Of a stretch of 64,000 nt of DNA, positions 26,504 to 35,673 are shown piece after piece. Source of the stretch: Bacteroidota bacterium (GTDB lineage Bacteria > Bacteroidota > Ignavibacteria > Kapaibacteriales > HRBIN21); NCBI GenBank assembly GCA_030550395.1, contig JAUQPL010000001.1, positions 400,965 to 464,964 of the forward strand, written 5' to 3'. The notes under the pieces were generated by a model. The model was not told the DNA's origin. It saw nothing but the letters and a program-made list of their open reading frames with translations, and did not search any database. Every line of letters begins with the position of its first letter. The stretch's first letter is position 1. The translations under genes were made by a program, and so were the position numbers.

Positions 26504-29002
26504 ATGGAAGGGAACTTCTCGCAGCGGATGCAGGAGGTACTTCGCTTGAGCCGAGAAGAGGCTCTACGCTTAGGACACGACTACATCGGCACAGAGCACT
26601 TATTGTTAGCAATTCTTCGCGAAGGCGGAGGGATGGCTGTGCGTATCCTCCGTAATCTCTCCGTTGACCTTGCCCGTCTTCAGCGAGCTATTGAAGATAA
26701 CGTGCGCACGTATGGAGGGACGCTGACTATCGGCAATATTCCCTTAACCAAGCAAGCAGAGCGGGTCCTTAAGCTGAGCTACTTGGAAGCTCGCGCCCAG
26801 AAAGCCGATCTGATCGGCACCGAACACCTTCTGCTTGCACTGCTGCGGGAAGGCGACACCATCGCAGCCCAACTGCTGGCACACTTTGGAGTAACCTACG
26901 AAACTGCCCGGCAAGAGTTACAGAACATCCTCAGTGGACGCCCCACCACTCCCCGCAGCGAACGAACAGGGAGGGTCCGCGTGGTTGAACGGGTTAAAAC
27001 GCCCGTACTGGACAACTTCGGACGCGACCTCACTAAGCTTGCCCTGGAAGGAAAGCTGGATCCTGTCATTGGACGAGAAAAGGAGATCGAACGGGTTGCC
27101 CAAGTCCTTGCTCGACGGAAGAAAAATAACCCTGTCCTTATCGGCGAGCCCGGTGTCGGGAAAACAGCTATTGTGGAAGGGCTTGCTCTCCGGATTGTCG
27201 AGCGGAAGGTCCCCCGCGTCCTTCTGGACAAGCGTATCGTCACGCTGGACTTAGCTGCCCTGGTTGCCGGCACGAAGTACCGTGGACAATTTGAAGAGCG
27301 AGTCAAGGCCATTCTCAACGAGCTGGAGAAAGCCCGTGACGTCATCCTCTTCATCGATGAGCTCCACACCCTGGTCGGAGCCGGTGGAGCCTCAGGCTCC
27401 CTGGATGCCTCTAACATGTTTAAACCTGCTCTCGCTCGCGGCGAGATCCAATGCATCGGAGCGACCACGCTGGATGAATATCGGCAGTACATTGAGAAAG
27501 ACGGTGCTCTGGAGCGGCGGTTCCAGAAGATTCTCATCGATCCCCCCACTCCCGAAGAGACCTTCCACATCCTCATGAGCATCAAAGACCGCTACGAAGC
27601 CCATCACGGCGTTGTCTATACGGAGGAAGCCATCCGCGCATGCGTACGCCTGGCAGAGCGCTACATCACTGACCGCTATCTTCCGGACAAGGCTATTGAT
27701 GTTATGGACGAGGCAGGCTCACGCGTGCACTTGGCTCACTTAACCGTTCCGAAAGAGATCACGGAACTGGAGGAGCGCATTGAACAGATCCGCCGCCAGA
27801 AAAACCAGGTTGTTCGCACACAAAACTTTGAAGAAGCCGCTCGCCTGCGTGACATAGAGAAGAAGCTCCAAGCAGAGTTGGAAGCATTGAAAGAAGAATG
27901 GGAGCTGCGCTCTTCCGAGACAGTCTACCCCGTCACAGAGGAAGACGTCGCCGAGGTTGTCGCCATGATGACCGGCATCCCGGTCAATAAAGTTGCCCAA
28001 AGCGAGCAGCAGAAACTTCTCCACCTAGAGGAGGAACTGAAAAAGCACGTCGTCGGACAGGATGAGGCAATTGAACACTTAGTCCGTGCCATTCGCCGAG
28101 CCCGTGCAGGGCTGAAGGATCCCAACCGTCCGATTGGCTCATTTATGTTTTTGGGCCCGACAGGGGTTGGCAAGACTGAGCTAGCAAAGGCGCTTGCACG
28201 CTGCCTCTTCGACACCGAAGACGCCCTCATCCGCATTGATATGAGCGAGTACATGGAGAAGCATTCCGTCTCCCGCCTCATCGGAGCTCCCCCCGGCTAT
28301 GTCGGCTACGAGGAAGGAGGACAATTAACCGAGAAAGTACGCCGAAAGCCTTACAGTATCATCCTGCTAGACGAAATTGAGAAAGCCCACCCCGACGTCT
28401 TCAATATCCTGCTCCAGGTCCTCGATGATGGCATCCTCACCGATGGACTGGGACGCCGGGTAGACTTCAAGAACACCATCATTATCATGACCAGCAACAT
28501 CGGCACACGGGACTTGAAAGCCGGTGGGCGGATCGGCTTCACCGCAAATCCGGAGACGGATAACTACGAAACCCTGCGCAGCACGATTGAGGAAGCTGTC
28601 CGTCGCCTCTTCAATCCAGAGTTCCTCAATCGGGTGGATGAATACATCATCTTCCGTCCTCTCAAGCGCGAGCATATTTCCCGTATCATTGACATCCAAC
28701 TCCAGCGCTTGCTGAAACGCTTGGAGGTCCAGCACATCTGCTTGGAACTGACGAAATCTGCCCGCGAGTTCCTCGTAGACAAAGGCTTTGATGAAAAGTT
28801 CGGAGCCCGCCCGCTGCGTCGGGCCCTCCAGCGGTACTTGGAAGACCCGCTAGCGGAGGAGCTCCTGAAAGGAACTATCAAGGACGGAGCCTATGTTCGT
28901 GTTCGCTTTGACAAGCGGCTCAATCGCCTGACCTTTACCGATGTCTCCCAGCAGAACAACGTCAGTGAAGAAATGCAGGAAGAGGGGGTCTCCCCTGAAT
29001 AA
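26504..29002 (+). CDS. clpC: ATP-dependent Clp protease ATP-binding subunit ClpC
   Basis: An 832-residue Hsp100 unfoldase. Two Clp_N repeats come first ([24 protein letters not shown] and the second copy ending [10 protein letters not shown]). AAA domain 1 has Walker [10 protein letters not shown] near residue 217, and AAA domain 2 has Walker [10 protein letters not shown] near residue 551. Between them is a UVR-like coiled-coil motif ([18 protein letters not shown]) that marks ClpC rather than ClpB or Clp[19 protein letters not shown] and the D2-small domain follow. It feeds unfolded or tagged proteins to ClpP. The ATG at 26504 gives the standard N terminus [12 protein letters not shown]. 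No ctsR/mcsAB genes are adjacent. rlmN follows after 14 nt. Confidence 0.96.
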   Translation: MEGNFSQRMQEVLRLSREEALRLGHDYIGTEHLLLAILREGGGMAVRILRNLSVDLARLQRAIEDNVRTYGGTLTIGNIPLTKQAERVLKLSYLEARAQKADLIGTEHLLLALLREGDTIAAQLLAHFGVTYETARQELQNILSGRPTTPRSERTGRVRVVERVKTPVLDNFGRDLTKLALEGKLDPVIGREKEIERVAQVLARRKKNNPVLIGEPGVGKTAIVEGLALRIVERKVPRVLLDKRIVTLDLAALVAGTKYRGQFEERVKAILNELEKARDVILFIDELHTLVGAGGASGSLDASNMFKPALARGEIQCIGATTLDEYRQYIEKDGALERRFQKILIDPPTPEETFHILMSIKDRYEAHHGVVYTEEAIRACVRLAERYITDRYLPDKAIDVMDEAGSRVHLAHLTVPKEITELEERIEQIRRQKNQVVRTQNFEEAARLRDIEKKLQAELEALKEEWELRSSETVYPVTEEDVAEVVAMMTGIPVNKVAQSEQQKLLHLEEELKKHVVGQDEAIEHLVRAIRRARAGLKDPNRPIGSFMFLGPTGVGKTELAKALARCLFDTEDALIRIDMSEYMEKHSVSRLIGAPPGYVGYEEGGQLTEKVRRKPYSIILLDEIEKAHPDVFNILLQVLDDGILTDGLGRRVDFKNTIIIMTSNIGTRDLKAGGRIGFTANPETDNYETLRSTIEEAVRRLFNPEFLNRVDEYIIFRPLKREHISRIIDIQLQRLLKRLEVQHICLELTKSAREFLVDKGFDEKFGARPLRRALQRYLEDPLAEELLKGTIKDGAYVRVRFDKRLNRLTFTDVSQQNNVSEEMQEEGVSPE

Positions 29003-29016
29003 CCCACTCCAAGGTA

Positions 29017-30135
29017 ATGCGAACCCTCCCACTTCACATTGATGGAAAACTTCACCTGAAAGGTCTCCCTCGTACAGAGCTGGAAGCATTCTTGCAACAA
29101 TGGGGTGAGCCCCGCTACCGTGCCGTCCAACTTATGGAATGGCTCTACGCCAAAGGGGTTGAAGATTTCACCGCCATGACGAACCTCCCCAAGGAACTCC
29201 GACAGCGCCTGGCGGAAAACACTACCCTCCAGACACTTCGCATAGAGCGATGGCAACGCTCTGCTTGGGACGGCACTACAAAACTTCTGTTCCGCCTTCC
29301 TGATAATGCCGCTATTGAAGCAGTTCTCATCCCTGCCTCCCATGCCAACGGTACCCGACACCGTCTGACACTCTGCGTCTCCACTCAGGTTGGCTGTCCC
29401 TTAGGATGTGCCTTCTGCGCCACCGCCTCTCTCCGGCTCCAACGGAATCTCAACACAGCCGAAATTGTCGACCAGCTCCTCTGCGCTCGCAAGCTAGTCG
29501 GCGAACCCATTACAAACGTTGTCTTCATGGGGATGGGCGAACCCCTGTTGAACTTGGACTCTGTTATACACGCGCTACAGATCTGGACGGACCCAGCAGC
29601 TTCCCTCCTTTCCGCACGCCGCATTACCCTCTCCACAGCTGGCATTGTCCCCGGAATCTACCGCTTAGCCGATACAGGGCTCCGCATCAAACTGGCTGTT
29701 TCCCTCCACACGGCGGATCAGAGCCTACGCGAGCGCCTGATGCCGATTGCGCGACGGTATCCCCTCCCGGAACTGCAGCGTGCCGCGCGCTACTACAGCG
29801 AGCGAACCCAACGTCCAGTGACATACGAATACATCCTCTTCGATGGGCTCAATGACTCCCCGGCCGATGCCGATGCCCTTGCTCGCTTCGTTAAAGCAAC
29901 CCCTCGAGCCAAGGTCAATTTGCTTCCCTTCCATCCAATTGATTTCGTCCACCCGACAGGCATTGCAGCAACTCTGCGTCCTAGTCCACCAGAGCGAATC
30001 GCTGCCTTTCAGAAGCGCCTCCACATGCACGGCATCATCGCCACCGTTCGAAGCTCTCACGGCATTGATATTGACGCCGCCTGTGGGCAGTTAGCCCTTT
30101 CGTGGGAACGCGGCTACGCGTCCGCTTCTCCCTAG
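29017..30135 (+). CDS. rlmN: Dual-specificity 23S rRNA/tRNA adenine C2-methyltransferase RlmN
   Basis: A 372-residue radical-SAM enzyme that methylates C2 of A2503 in 23S rRNA and A37 of some tRNAs. The cluster motif is CVSTQVGCPLGCAFCAT (CxxxCxxC). MGMGEPLLNLDSV, STAGIVPGIYRL and KLAVSLHTADQSLRERLMPI follow, and the C-terminal substrate Cys is in IDAACGQL. The N-terminal helical domain (REELEAFLQQWGEPRYRAVQL-type) is complete. It is probably co-transcribed with clpC (14-nt spacing). Confidence 0.95.
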   Translation: MRTLPLHIDGKLHLKGLPRTELEAFLQQWGEPRYRAVQLMEWLYAKGVEDFTAMTNLPKELRQRLAENTTLQTLRIERWQRSAWDGTTKLLFRLPDNAAIEAVLIPASHANGTRHRLTLCVSTQVGCPLGCAFCATASLRLQRNLNTAEIVDQLLCARKLVGEPITNVVFMGMGEPLLNLDSVIHALQIWTDPAASLLSARRITLSTAGIVPGIYRLADTGLRIKLAVSLHTADQSLRERLMPIARRYPLPELQRAARYYSERTQRPVTYEYILFDGLNDSPADADALARFVKATPRAKVNLLPFHPIDFVHPTGIAATLRPSPPERIAAFQKRLHMHGIIATVRSSHGIDIDAACGQLALSWERGYASASP

Positions 30136-30234
30136 CCCTTCTTCAGCTCATCCCTGATGCTGAGCTTGGTCAGAGGCTGCTCTGCTGACGAGGCATAGTT
30201 TCGCACACGGTGCTACGAGAGCTTGCTCCCACCA

Positions 30235-32883
30235 ATGTACCCCGCCGAGCCATACCGCATCAAGACGGTAGAGCTCCGTCAGATGCTGACAGTAGAAGAA
30301 CGAGGGCAAGCCCTGCGCCGCGCTCGATATAACCCCTATCGGCTCTCCCAAGAAGAGGTCTTCATCGACATGAGCCACTTCCGTGGACTTCACGCAATGA
30401 GCGACCATCAATGGGCAGGGATGCTCATTGGTGACGAAGCCTATGCTGGTAGCCGGAACTTTCACCATCTTGAACAGGCTGCACGGACAGCATTTGGCAC
30501 TGCATGGGTCATCCCAACGCACCGTGGACGGGGAGCATTGAATCTTCTGGCCCATGCTTTCTTCCAACCAGGTACTCTCGTGCTCCATGGACCACTGAGC
30601 CCAATTGAACGCTTCCACTTCCAGCGCTTTGGTGCAGAATTGCTTCCTATCCCTGTCTCCCAAACTCCTATCGGTATTGCGCCTGCGCCGTTAGCATTGG
30701 AACATCTCCCACAGAGGCCAGACTCGCTCCTCTTCTACTGGCGCCTCTCTCCCGAAGAGCTCGGTTTCCCGATGACAGACTTGCACGCTCTCTCCCAAGT
30801 CTTCACCCAGCTCTCAGAGCACGGCATCCGCATTCTCTGGAATGCCTCTGGTTGTTTCGCCCATTGCGCCCTACAATCTGTCCCCATCCCCCTACTCCAC
30901 CATCTGGCGCGCTACTGTACCGTTGTCCTCTGGAATGCACGCGAAGACGGCTTTTCCCACACTGGTGCTCTCCTGTGTGGCCGTGACCCCACCGTCCTAC
31001 AGACCCTTCAATCGCTCGTTGTGGTCTACGAAGGACTGCATACCTACGGAGGACTTGCCGGACGCGACATGGAAGCGCTTGCCCGTGGGTTGGAGGAAGC
31101 GCTGACTCATCCTGAACTCTTCCACCATCACGCCACCGTCCGGAACTGGATACGGAAGGAACTCCGCCATCGTGGTTTTCACCTCAACGAAACGGAAAGC
31201 CTTTGGGGAGTCCATATTCCTGCATCGGACTTCGGTCGGCAAGCACATATTGAAGACCTGGTCGCTTTAGCTGCCACACTCTACCTTCTCTCCGGTATCC
31301 GCATTGGGATCAACGCCCATCACCTTTGGCTGGCGCTCCCCTTACGCCGCTATGTCCTGGAAGACTTCGCCTATACACTTAGAGCACTCCAGTATCTCCG
31401 CCAGGTAGCCTCCGACATTCCACGTTTCCAGTCCGGAGGACAATTGAACGACTTCTGGTTCGAAGAGGCAGACTTCATCCCCCAGGGCACGTTGCCCTAC
31501 GGCGAAGTATCTGCGCCCCCAACTCTGCCACCCTATCGCACTAAGCATGTAGAACTCCTATGCCGGCGGAGCCGTGAAGAGCGCGCTCGCTCCCTTTGCC
31601 GTGCTGGCTACAATACCTTCCTCCTCCGCTCAGAGGATGTGTTCATTGATCTTCTCACCGACTCTGGGACAGCGGCACAGAGCGACCTTCAATGGGCAGC
31701 AATTCTCCAAGCACCCGAGCCCCTGAATCGGAGTACCGCCTGGGAAGTTTTCTCCGCTACCGTCTCCGAAGTCCTAGGCTTCCCCTTCGTCATCCCCACC
31801 CACCAAGGACGCGCCGCTGAACATATCCTCTCGCAGAGCCTTATCCGACCCGGACAATACGTACTCAACAACATGTACTTCACCACCACTCGGGAGCATC
31901 AAGAACGGGCCGGTGGCATCTTCGTTGACCTCATTGTCCCTCAAGCCCACAACCCCGAAGACCCCTACCCCTTCAAAGGCGACATGGACATTGAAGCTGT
32001 AGAAGCCTTCATCCGCCGCCATGGACCAAGCAGCATTGCCTATATCTGCCTGGAGATGAATGTAAACATGGCGGGTGGACAGCCGGTATCTCTGGAAGGA
32101 ACACGGCGCTTGTCTGCCATCGCCCGTTACTATGGTATTCCGCTCGTCTTCGATGCCACCCGTTGCGCCGAAAATGCTTATTTCATCCGCCAACGGGAAG
32201 AAGGACAGGCAGAGCGCCCTATTACTGAAATTCTCCGAGAACTGATGAGCTACGCCGATGCTTTGACTTTCTCGGCGAAAAAAGATCCCCTGGTCAACAT
32301 CGGGGGTTTCATTGCCGTACGCGAGGCAGCCCTGTATCGCCGTATGCTCACACTCCTCCGCCTGTTCGAAGGCGAACAATATACTGGCGGATTAGCTGCT
32401 CGTGACCTCTTAGCAATGGCGCAAGGACTTCGGGAGATGCTCTCCCTGGACTATCTCCGGTCTCGTATTGAGCAGGTACGGCAGTTAGGGGAAGCGCTCC
32501 TGGCCGAAGGCATCCCCATCGTCGTCCCTATCGGAGGACATGCTGTCTACGTAGATGCTAAGCGCTTCCTCCCCCACATTCCACAAGCAGAGTTCCCTGC
32601 TCAACGGCTCGCAGCGGAACTATATCTTGAAAGCGGTGTTCGCTCAATGGAACGGGGAACCGTCTCTGCCGGACGCGATCCCCGGACAGGACATCACCGC
32701 TACCCTACGCTGGAGCTTGTCCGCCTCACGCTGCCCCGCCGAGTGTATACATCTGCTCACATCGCCACCGTCGTCGAAGGACTCCGTGCCGTATGGAAAC
32801 GCCGCAAGGCAATCCGTGGCCTACGAATGATCTACGAACCTCCAGTCCTCCGATTCTTTACCGCCCGCTTCGAACCCTTATAG
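30235..32883 (+). CDS. Fused double tyrosine phenol-lyase (degenerate copy + catalytic copy)
   Basis: An 882-residue protein made of two beta-eliminating PLP lyase copies. I start at ATG 30235 (MYPAEPYRIK, the family N terminus); a TTG at 30223 is also possible. Copy 2 (about 428-882) has the tyrosine phenol-lyase set: MYFTTTREHQ (Phe549, Thr550), Asn611, FDATRC (Asp640, Arg643), the PLP Lys683 in FSAKKDPLVNIGG, His769, Arg807 in SMERGTVSAGRD (the phenol-selecting Arg381 of known enzymes), Arg830 and a C terminus ending RFFTARF. Copy 1 (1-~427) aligns end to end but has Glu237 for the PLP lysine and Asn/Gly for the Asp/Arg pair, and lacks the Arg pair. It keeps Tyr70 (Tyr71 of C. freundii enzyme) in IGDEAYAGS, which in copy 2 is Leu497. 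The family splits tyrosine to phenol, pyruvate and ammonia. The single-copy enzyme has ~456 residues. Confidence 0.88.
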   Translation: MYPAEPYRIKTVELRQMLTVEERGQALRRARYNPYRLSQEEVFIDMSHFRGLHAMSDHQWAGMLIGDEAYAGSRNFHHLEQAARTAFGTAWVIPTHRGRGALNLLAHAFFQPGTLVLHGPLSPIERFHFQRFGAELLPIPVSQTPIGIAPAPLALEHLPQRPDSLLFYWRLSPEELGFPMTDLHALSQVFTQLSEHGIRILWNASGCFAHCALQSVPIPLLHHLARYCTVVLWNAREDGFSHTGALLCGRDPTVLQTLQSLVVVYEGLHTYGGLAGRDMEALARGLEEALTHPELFHHHATVRNWIRKELRHRGFHLNETESLWGVHIPASDFGRQAHIEDLVALAATLYLLSGIRIGINAHHLWLALPLRRYVLEDFAYTLRALQYLRQVASDIPRFQSGGQLNDFWFEEADFIPQGTLPYGEVSAPPTLPPYRTKHVELLCRRSREERARSLCRAGYNTFLLRSEDVFIDLLTDSGTAAQSDLQWAAILQAPEPLNRSTAWEVFSATVSEVLGFPFVIPTHQGRAAEHILSQSLIRPGQYVLNNMYFTTTREHQERAGGIFVDLIVPQAHNPEDPYPFKGDMDIEAVEAFIRRHGPSSIAYICLEMNVNMAGGQPVSLEGTRRLSAIARYYGIPLVFDATRCAENAYFIRQREEGQAERPITEILRELMSYADALTFSAKKDPLVNIGGFIAVREAALYRRMLTLLRLFEGEQYTGGLAARDLLAMAQGLREMLSLDYLRSRIEQVRQLGEALLAEGIPIVVPIGGHAVYVDAKRFLPHIPQAEFPAQRLAAELYLESGVRSMERGTVSAGRDPRTGHHRYPTLELVRLTLPRRVYTSAHIATVVEGLRAVWKRRKAIRGLRMIYEPPVLRFFTARFEPL

Positions 32884-32889
32884 AGCTGG

Positions 32890-34446
32890 CTATGAGGGAA
32901 TCTCCAGCGAAACGATCCGCCGAACAACCTCGCCATCAGGGCCAACGGAGAGCACTCGGAGAAGCACCGCCTCTCCTGGCTTTCGCTGTCCCAGAAGGCG
33001 ACGGAGCTCCGATGCAGAGCGAACAGGTGTATTACCAACATGCGTAATGACATCACCTGAACGCAGCCCCCGCTCCCAGGCATAACTATAAGGAGTAACT
33101 CGGCGGACTTCCACCCCCTCCTCAATCTCATAGCGAGACCGCGCCTGTTCTGAGAGAGCTCCAACACTGAAGCCCAACTTTTCCAAATCTACTGAACGCT
33201 CCTCTTCGACTGACTCCTCTCGCGACCCATTTTCACTGACACGACTTATAGACGCTTGCTCATCCCGACGACGCAGGGTCACGCTTTTCTCCAGTCTTTT
33301 GCCATCCCGCCAAATAGTCAACCGAACAGTTTGCCCTGCTCGCCGTGTCACAACGAGTCCTTGAAGATGGTTCGGGCTCTTGACAGGAATACCATCAAAC
33401 TCCAGGATGACATCGCCCTCCTTGATCCCTGCTCGCTCGGCCGCACCACCCTTCAGCACATTGGAGACAATTGCGCCCTGAGGCTTATCCAGCCCAAGTG
33501 CTTTTGCCGTCACATCATCCACCGGCTGGATCTGTACACCGATATAGCCCCGGTCAATCTTTCCATCTTCCAACAGGTCCTCCACTACTGCCCGCACGAT
33601 ATCAACGGGGACGGCAAAGCCATAGCCTTGGTAAAAGCCCGTGGTTGTTGCAATCGCTGTGTTGATGCCAATGAGCGCTCCCTGGAGAGTAAAGAGCCCC
33701 CCACCACTGTTGCCAGGATTAATAGCGGCATCCGTTTGGATGAAGTTCTCCACAGCATAGGGATCTCCACTGATGACTCCCAAGCCTCCACGCCCAACTG
33801 CGCTGACAATTCCGGCTGTCACCGTTGAGCGCAATCCAAAGGGATTGCCTACCGCTATAACCCACTCACCTACCTGGATGTCCTCCACATTACCAAAGTA
33901 AGCAGGCTTGAGACCTCGGGCATCAATCTTCAGCAATGCTAGATCCGTCAGTGGATCACGTCCCACAATCTTGGCCCGGTATTCCTTGCCTTCGTGTGTG
34001 ATGACACGAATGTCCTCCTCCTTGGCCTTTTCTACCACATGATTATTCGTGACGATGTAGCCGTCCTCCGTGACAATCACGCCCGAGCCCTGTGCCCGCT
34101 GCGGTGGCGGGGTCAAACCTTCTGGAATTCGCTCCTCAAAGAAGCGGCGGAAGGGACCAAAGAACTCAAAGACCCTCCCTTCCTCTTCCCTTTCCCGCAG
34201 GACTCGGATACCCACCACCGAAGGCATAACGGCATTAGCCACCTCGGTAAAGACACGGTTAAACTGGCGGACATTCTCACTAATTGAAATCGGTGGCTGC
34301 TTCGCTCCAAGGTGGACAGGCGATCGCGTCTGCGCCAAGACGGAACCGATCACATCCCCAGACCCCACATGGGAGACTAGAACGATGCCCAATACCATCC
34401 CAACGCTAATAAGGGCAATAGCTGCAAAAAGCGTGCGCCGATCCAT
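32890..34446 (-). CDS. degP: Periplasmic serine protease, DegP/HtrA (Do) family
   Basis: A 518-residue envelope protease/chaperone. An N-terminal membrane anchor or signal (residues 6-26) is followed by a trypsin-like domain with triad His136 (VTNNHVV), Asp168 (TDLALLKID) and Ser247 (INPGNSGGGLF). Two PDZ domains follow: the first around GYIGVQIQPVDDVTAKALGL with GAAERAGIKEGDVILEF, the second around SYAWERGLRSGDVITHVGNTPV. It degrades or refolds misfolded envelope proteins. It ends 10 nt from the convergent lyase fusion. 73 nt separate it from the upstream coiled-coil gene on the same strand. Confidence 0.95.
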   Translation of the reverse strand: MDRRTLFAAIALISVGMVLGIVLVSHVGSGDVIGSVLAQTRSPVHLGAKQPPISISENVRQFNRVFTEVANAVMPSVVGIRVLREREEEGRVFEFFGPFRRFFEERIPEGLTPPPQRAQGSGVIVTEDGYIVTNNHVVEKAKEEDIRVITHEGKEYRAKIVGRDPLTDLALLKIDARGLKPAYFGNVEDIQVGEWVIAVGNPFGLRSTVTAGIVSAVGRGGLGVISGDPYAVENFIQTDAAINPGNSGGGLFTLQGALIGINTAIATTTGFYQGYGFAVPVDIVRAVVEDLLEDGKIDRGYIGVQIQPVDDVTAKALGLDKPQGAIVSNVLKGGAAERAGIKEGDVILEFDGIPVKSPNHLQGLVVTRRAGQTVRLTIWRDGKRLEKSVTLRRRDEQASISRVSENGSREESVEEERSVDLEKLGFSVGALSEQARSRYEIEEGVEVRRVTPYSYAWERGLRSGDVITHVGNTPVRSASELRRLLGQRKPGEAVLLRVLSVGPDGEVVRRIVSLEIPS

Positions 34447-34519
34447 CTTCTGCTTCCACCAAAGGGTGGGACAACTTCATCAGGTCCTGCCTTTAGACGA
34501 AGATTCACACACCGTCGTA

Positions 34520-35347
34520 TTAAGGGTTCCCTTTCAACACGAGGAAAAGGAGCGCCCCAAGTAGGATAACCCCAAAGAGCAGGAAGGCAAGCAGTAGCTG
34601 CTTCTCCAAATGCGCCATCCTCCCACTCACCCGCTGCAGCTCGTTTCGGAGACGGGTGATGACAACCTCCTCCTGCTGTGCCACAACTACTGGCATCTCG
34701 GGCGGCGGAGCTCGTTCGGTGAGAGAACGTTCTAACTGGACCACCAGAGTAGCAAGCTCTGTTACCTGATGCTCCAGCGGTTGAAGGCGAAGTTCAACAC
34801 TCTGGAGTGCCTGCTGTCGGAGCTGGGTTGGGTCGAGCTCCTCCCGCAAGGACTTTATCTGCTGTCGGAGTTCGCTCACATCACGCTGGCAGAGAAGACG
34901 AATTACATGGAGTCGCTGCTCCACATTCTGCAGTCCTTCCTGGAGATTTCGCAGCAGGAGAGCAACTTTCTGCTCTGTACTACGCACCTTGAGCTCTGCC
35001 TGAGCCAGTGCCTCGGCAACCTGCCCAGCGAAGTGCTCGGGAAGTTGCACGACTTGGCGTAACATCTCCTCAACCTGGTCTACCCGAGTGATAATATCCC
35101 GTAATGCCGCTACCCGCTCAGTAAGCCGGGATACCGTTTCCTCGATTTGACGGCGAAACTGTTGAATGAGGAGCTCCCGCTGCTGATGAAAATGCTCCAC
35201 TTCAGTAAGCAATTGCTCGCGCTGACGTTGAAGCTGCTGGAGTAGCTCCTCCACACGAGAGAAAGCTTCTGCGTAAGCTTGTGCTTGCTGCCGAATGGTG
35301 TCAAAGAGAGCAACAATCTCAGCGCTCAGCGCTTTGCTTTCCGCCAT
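34520..35347 (-). CDS. Tail-anchored coiled-coil protein, unknown function
   Basis: This 275-residue protein is almost entirely heptad-patterned helix (about residues 10-235, rich in Gln, Glu, Leu and Arg). It finishes with a single hydrophobic segment (LLLAFLLFGVILLGALLFLVL) three residues from the C terminus, the layout of a tail-anchored protein facing the cytoplasm. I recognise no family. Its start overlaps the end of the 96-residue gene upstream by 22 nt, so the two are probably co-expressed. They lie between degP and the stringent-response gene. A role in envelope organisation or as a scaffold is only a guess. Confidence 0.65.
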   Translation of the reverse strand: MAESKALSAEIVALFDTIRQQAQAYAEAFSRVEELLQQLQRQREQLLTEVEHFHQQRELLIQQFRRQIEETVSRLTERVAALRDIITRVDQVEEMLRQVVQLPEHFAGQVAEALAQAELKVRSTEQKVALLLRNLQEGLQNVEQRLHVIRLLCQRDVSELRQQIKSLREELDPTQLRQQALQSVELRLQPLEHQVTELATLVVQLERSLTERAPPPEMPVVVAQQEEVVITRLRNELQRVSGRMAHLEKQLLLAFLLFGVILLGALLFLVLKGNP

Positions 35348-35616
35348 GGACGTGTGTACTCCAGAAAGTAGCTTAGCGCCTCGGAAAGTTCCCGGAGTAA
35401 GTCCCGCTCTAATCCCGGAACGGGTCTAGGCGAGCACCGGAGTAAGATCTCGTACATGTCATGCCGAAATCGTTCGTCTTTCTGTAAGAGCTCGGCACAA
35501 TGTTCATGCAAAAACTCATACAGTATACCCTCTTCAGCCAGTTCCTCGTAAAAGCGCCGGGGAACGGCTCGACGGAAGTACCACTGCTGGAGCCATCCCG
35601 ACTGTCGCTCCGCCAT
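35326..35616 (-). CDS. Small helical protein of unknown function
   Basis: A 96-residue, charged, largely helical protein (AERQSGWLQQWYFRR, then FYEELAEEGILYEFLHEHC and ELSEALSYFLEYTRPWRK). I do not recognise it. The ATG at 35616 is preferred over an upstream in-frame ATG because it stays clear of the divergent rel gene at 35674. It overlaps the downstream coiled-coil gene by 22 nt and may act with it. Confidence 0.55.
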   Translation of the reverse strand: MAERQSGWLQQWYFRRAVPRRFYEELAEEGILYEFLHEHCAELLQKDERFRHDMYEILLRCSPRPVPGLERDLLRELSEALSYFLEYTRPWRKAKR

Positions 35617-35673
35617 TGGGATTCGGTCACTGTACCGCAAGGAGTATCGGACGTTTACCAGCAAACCTAAGTA

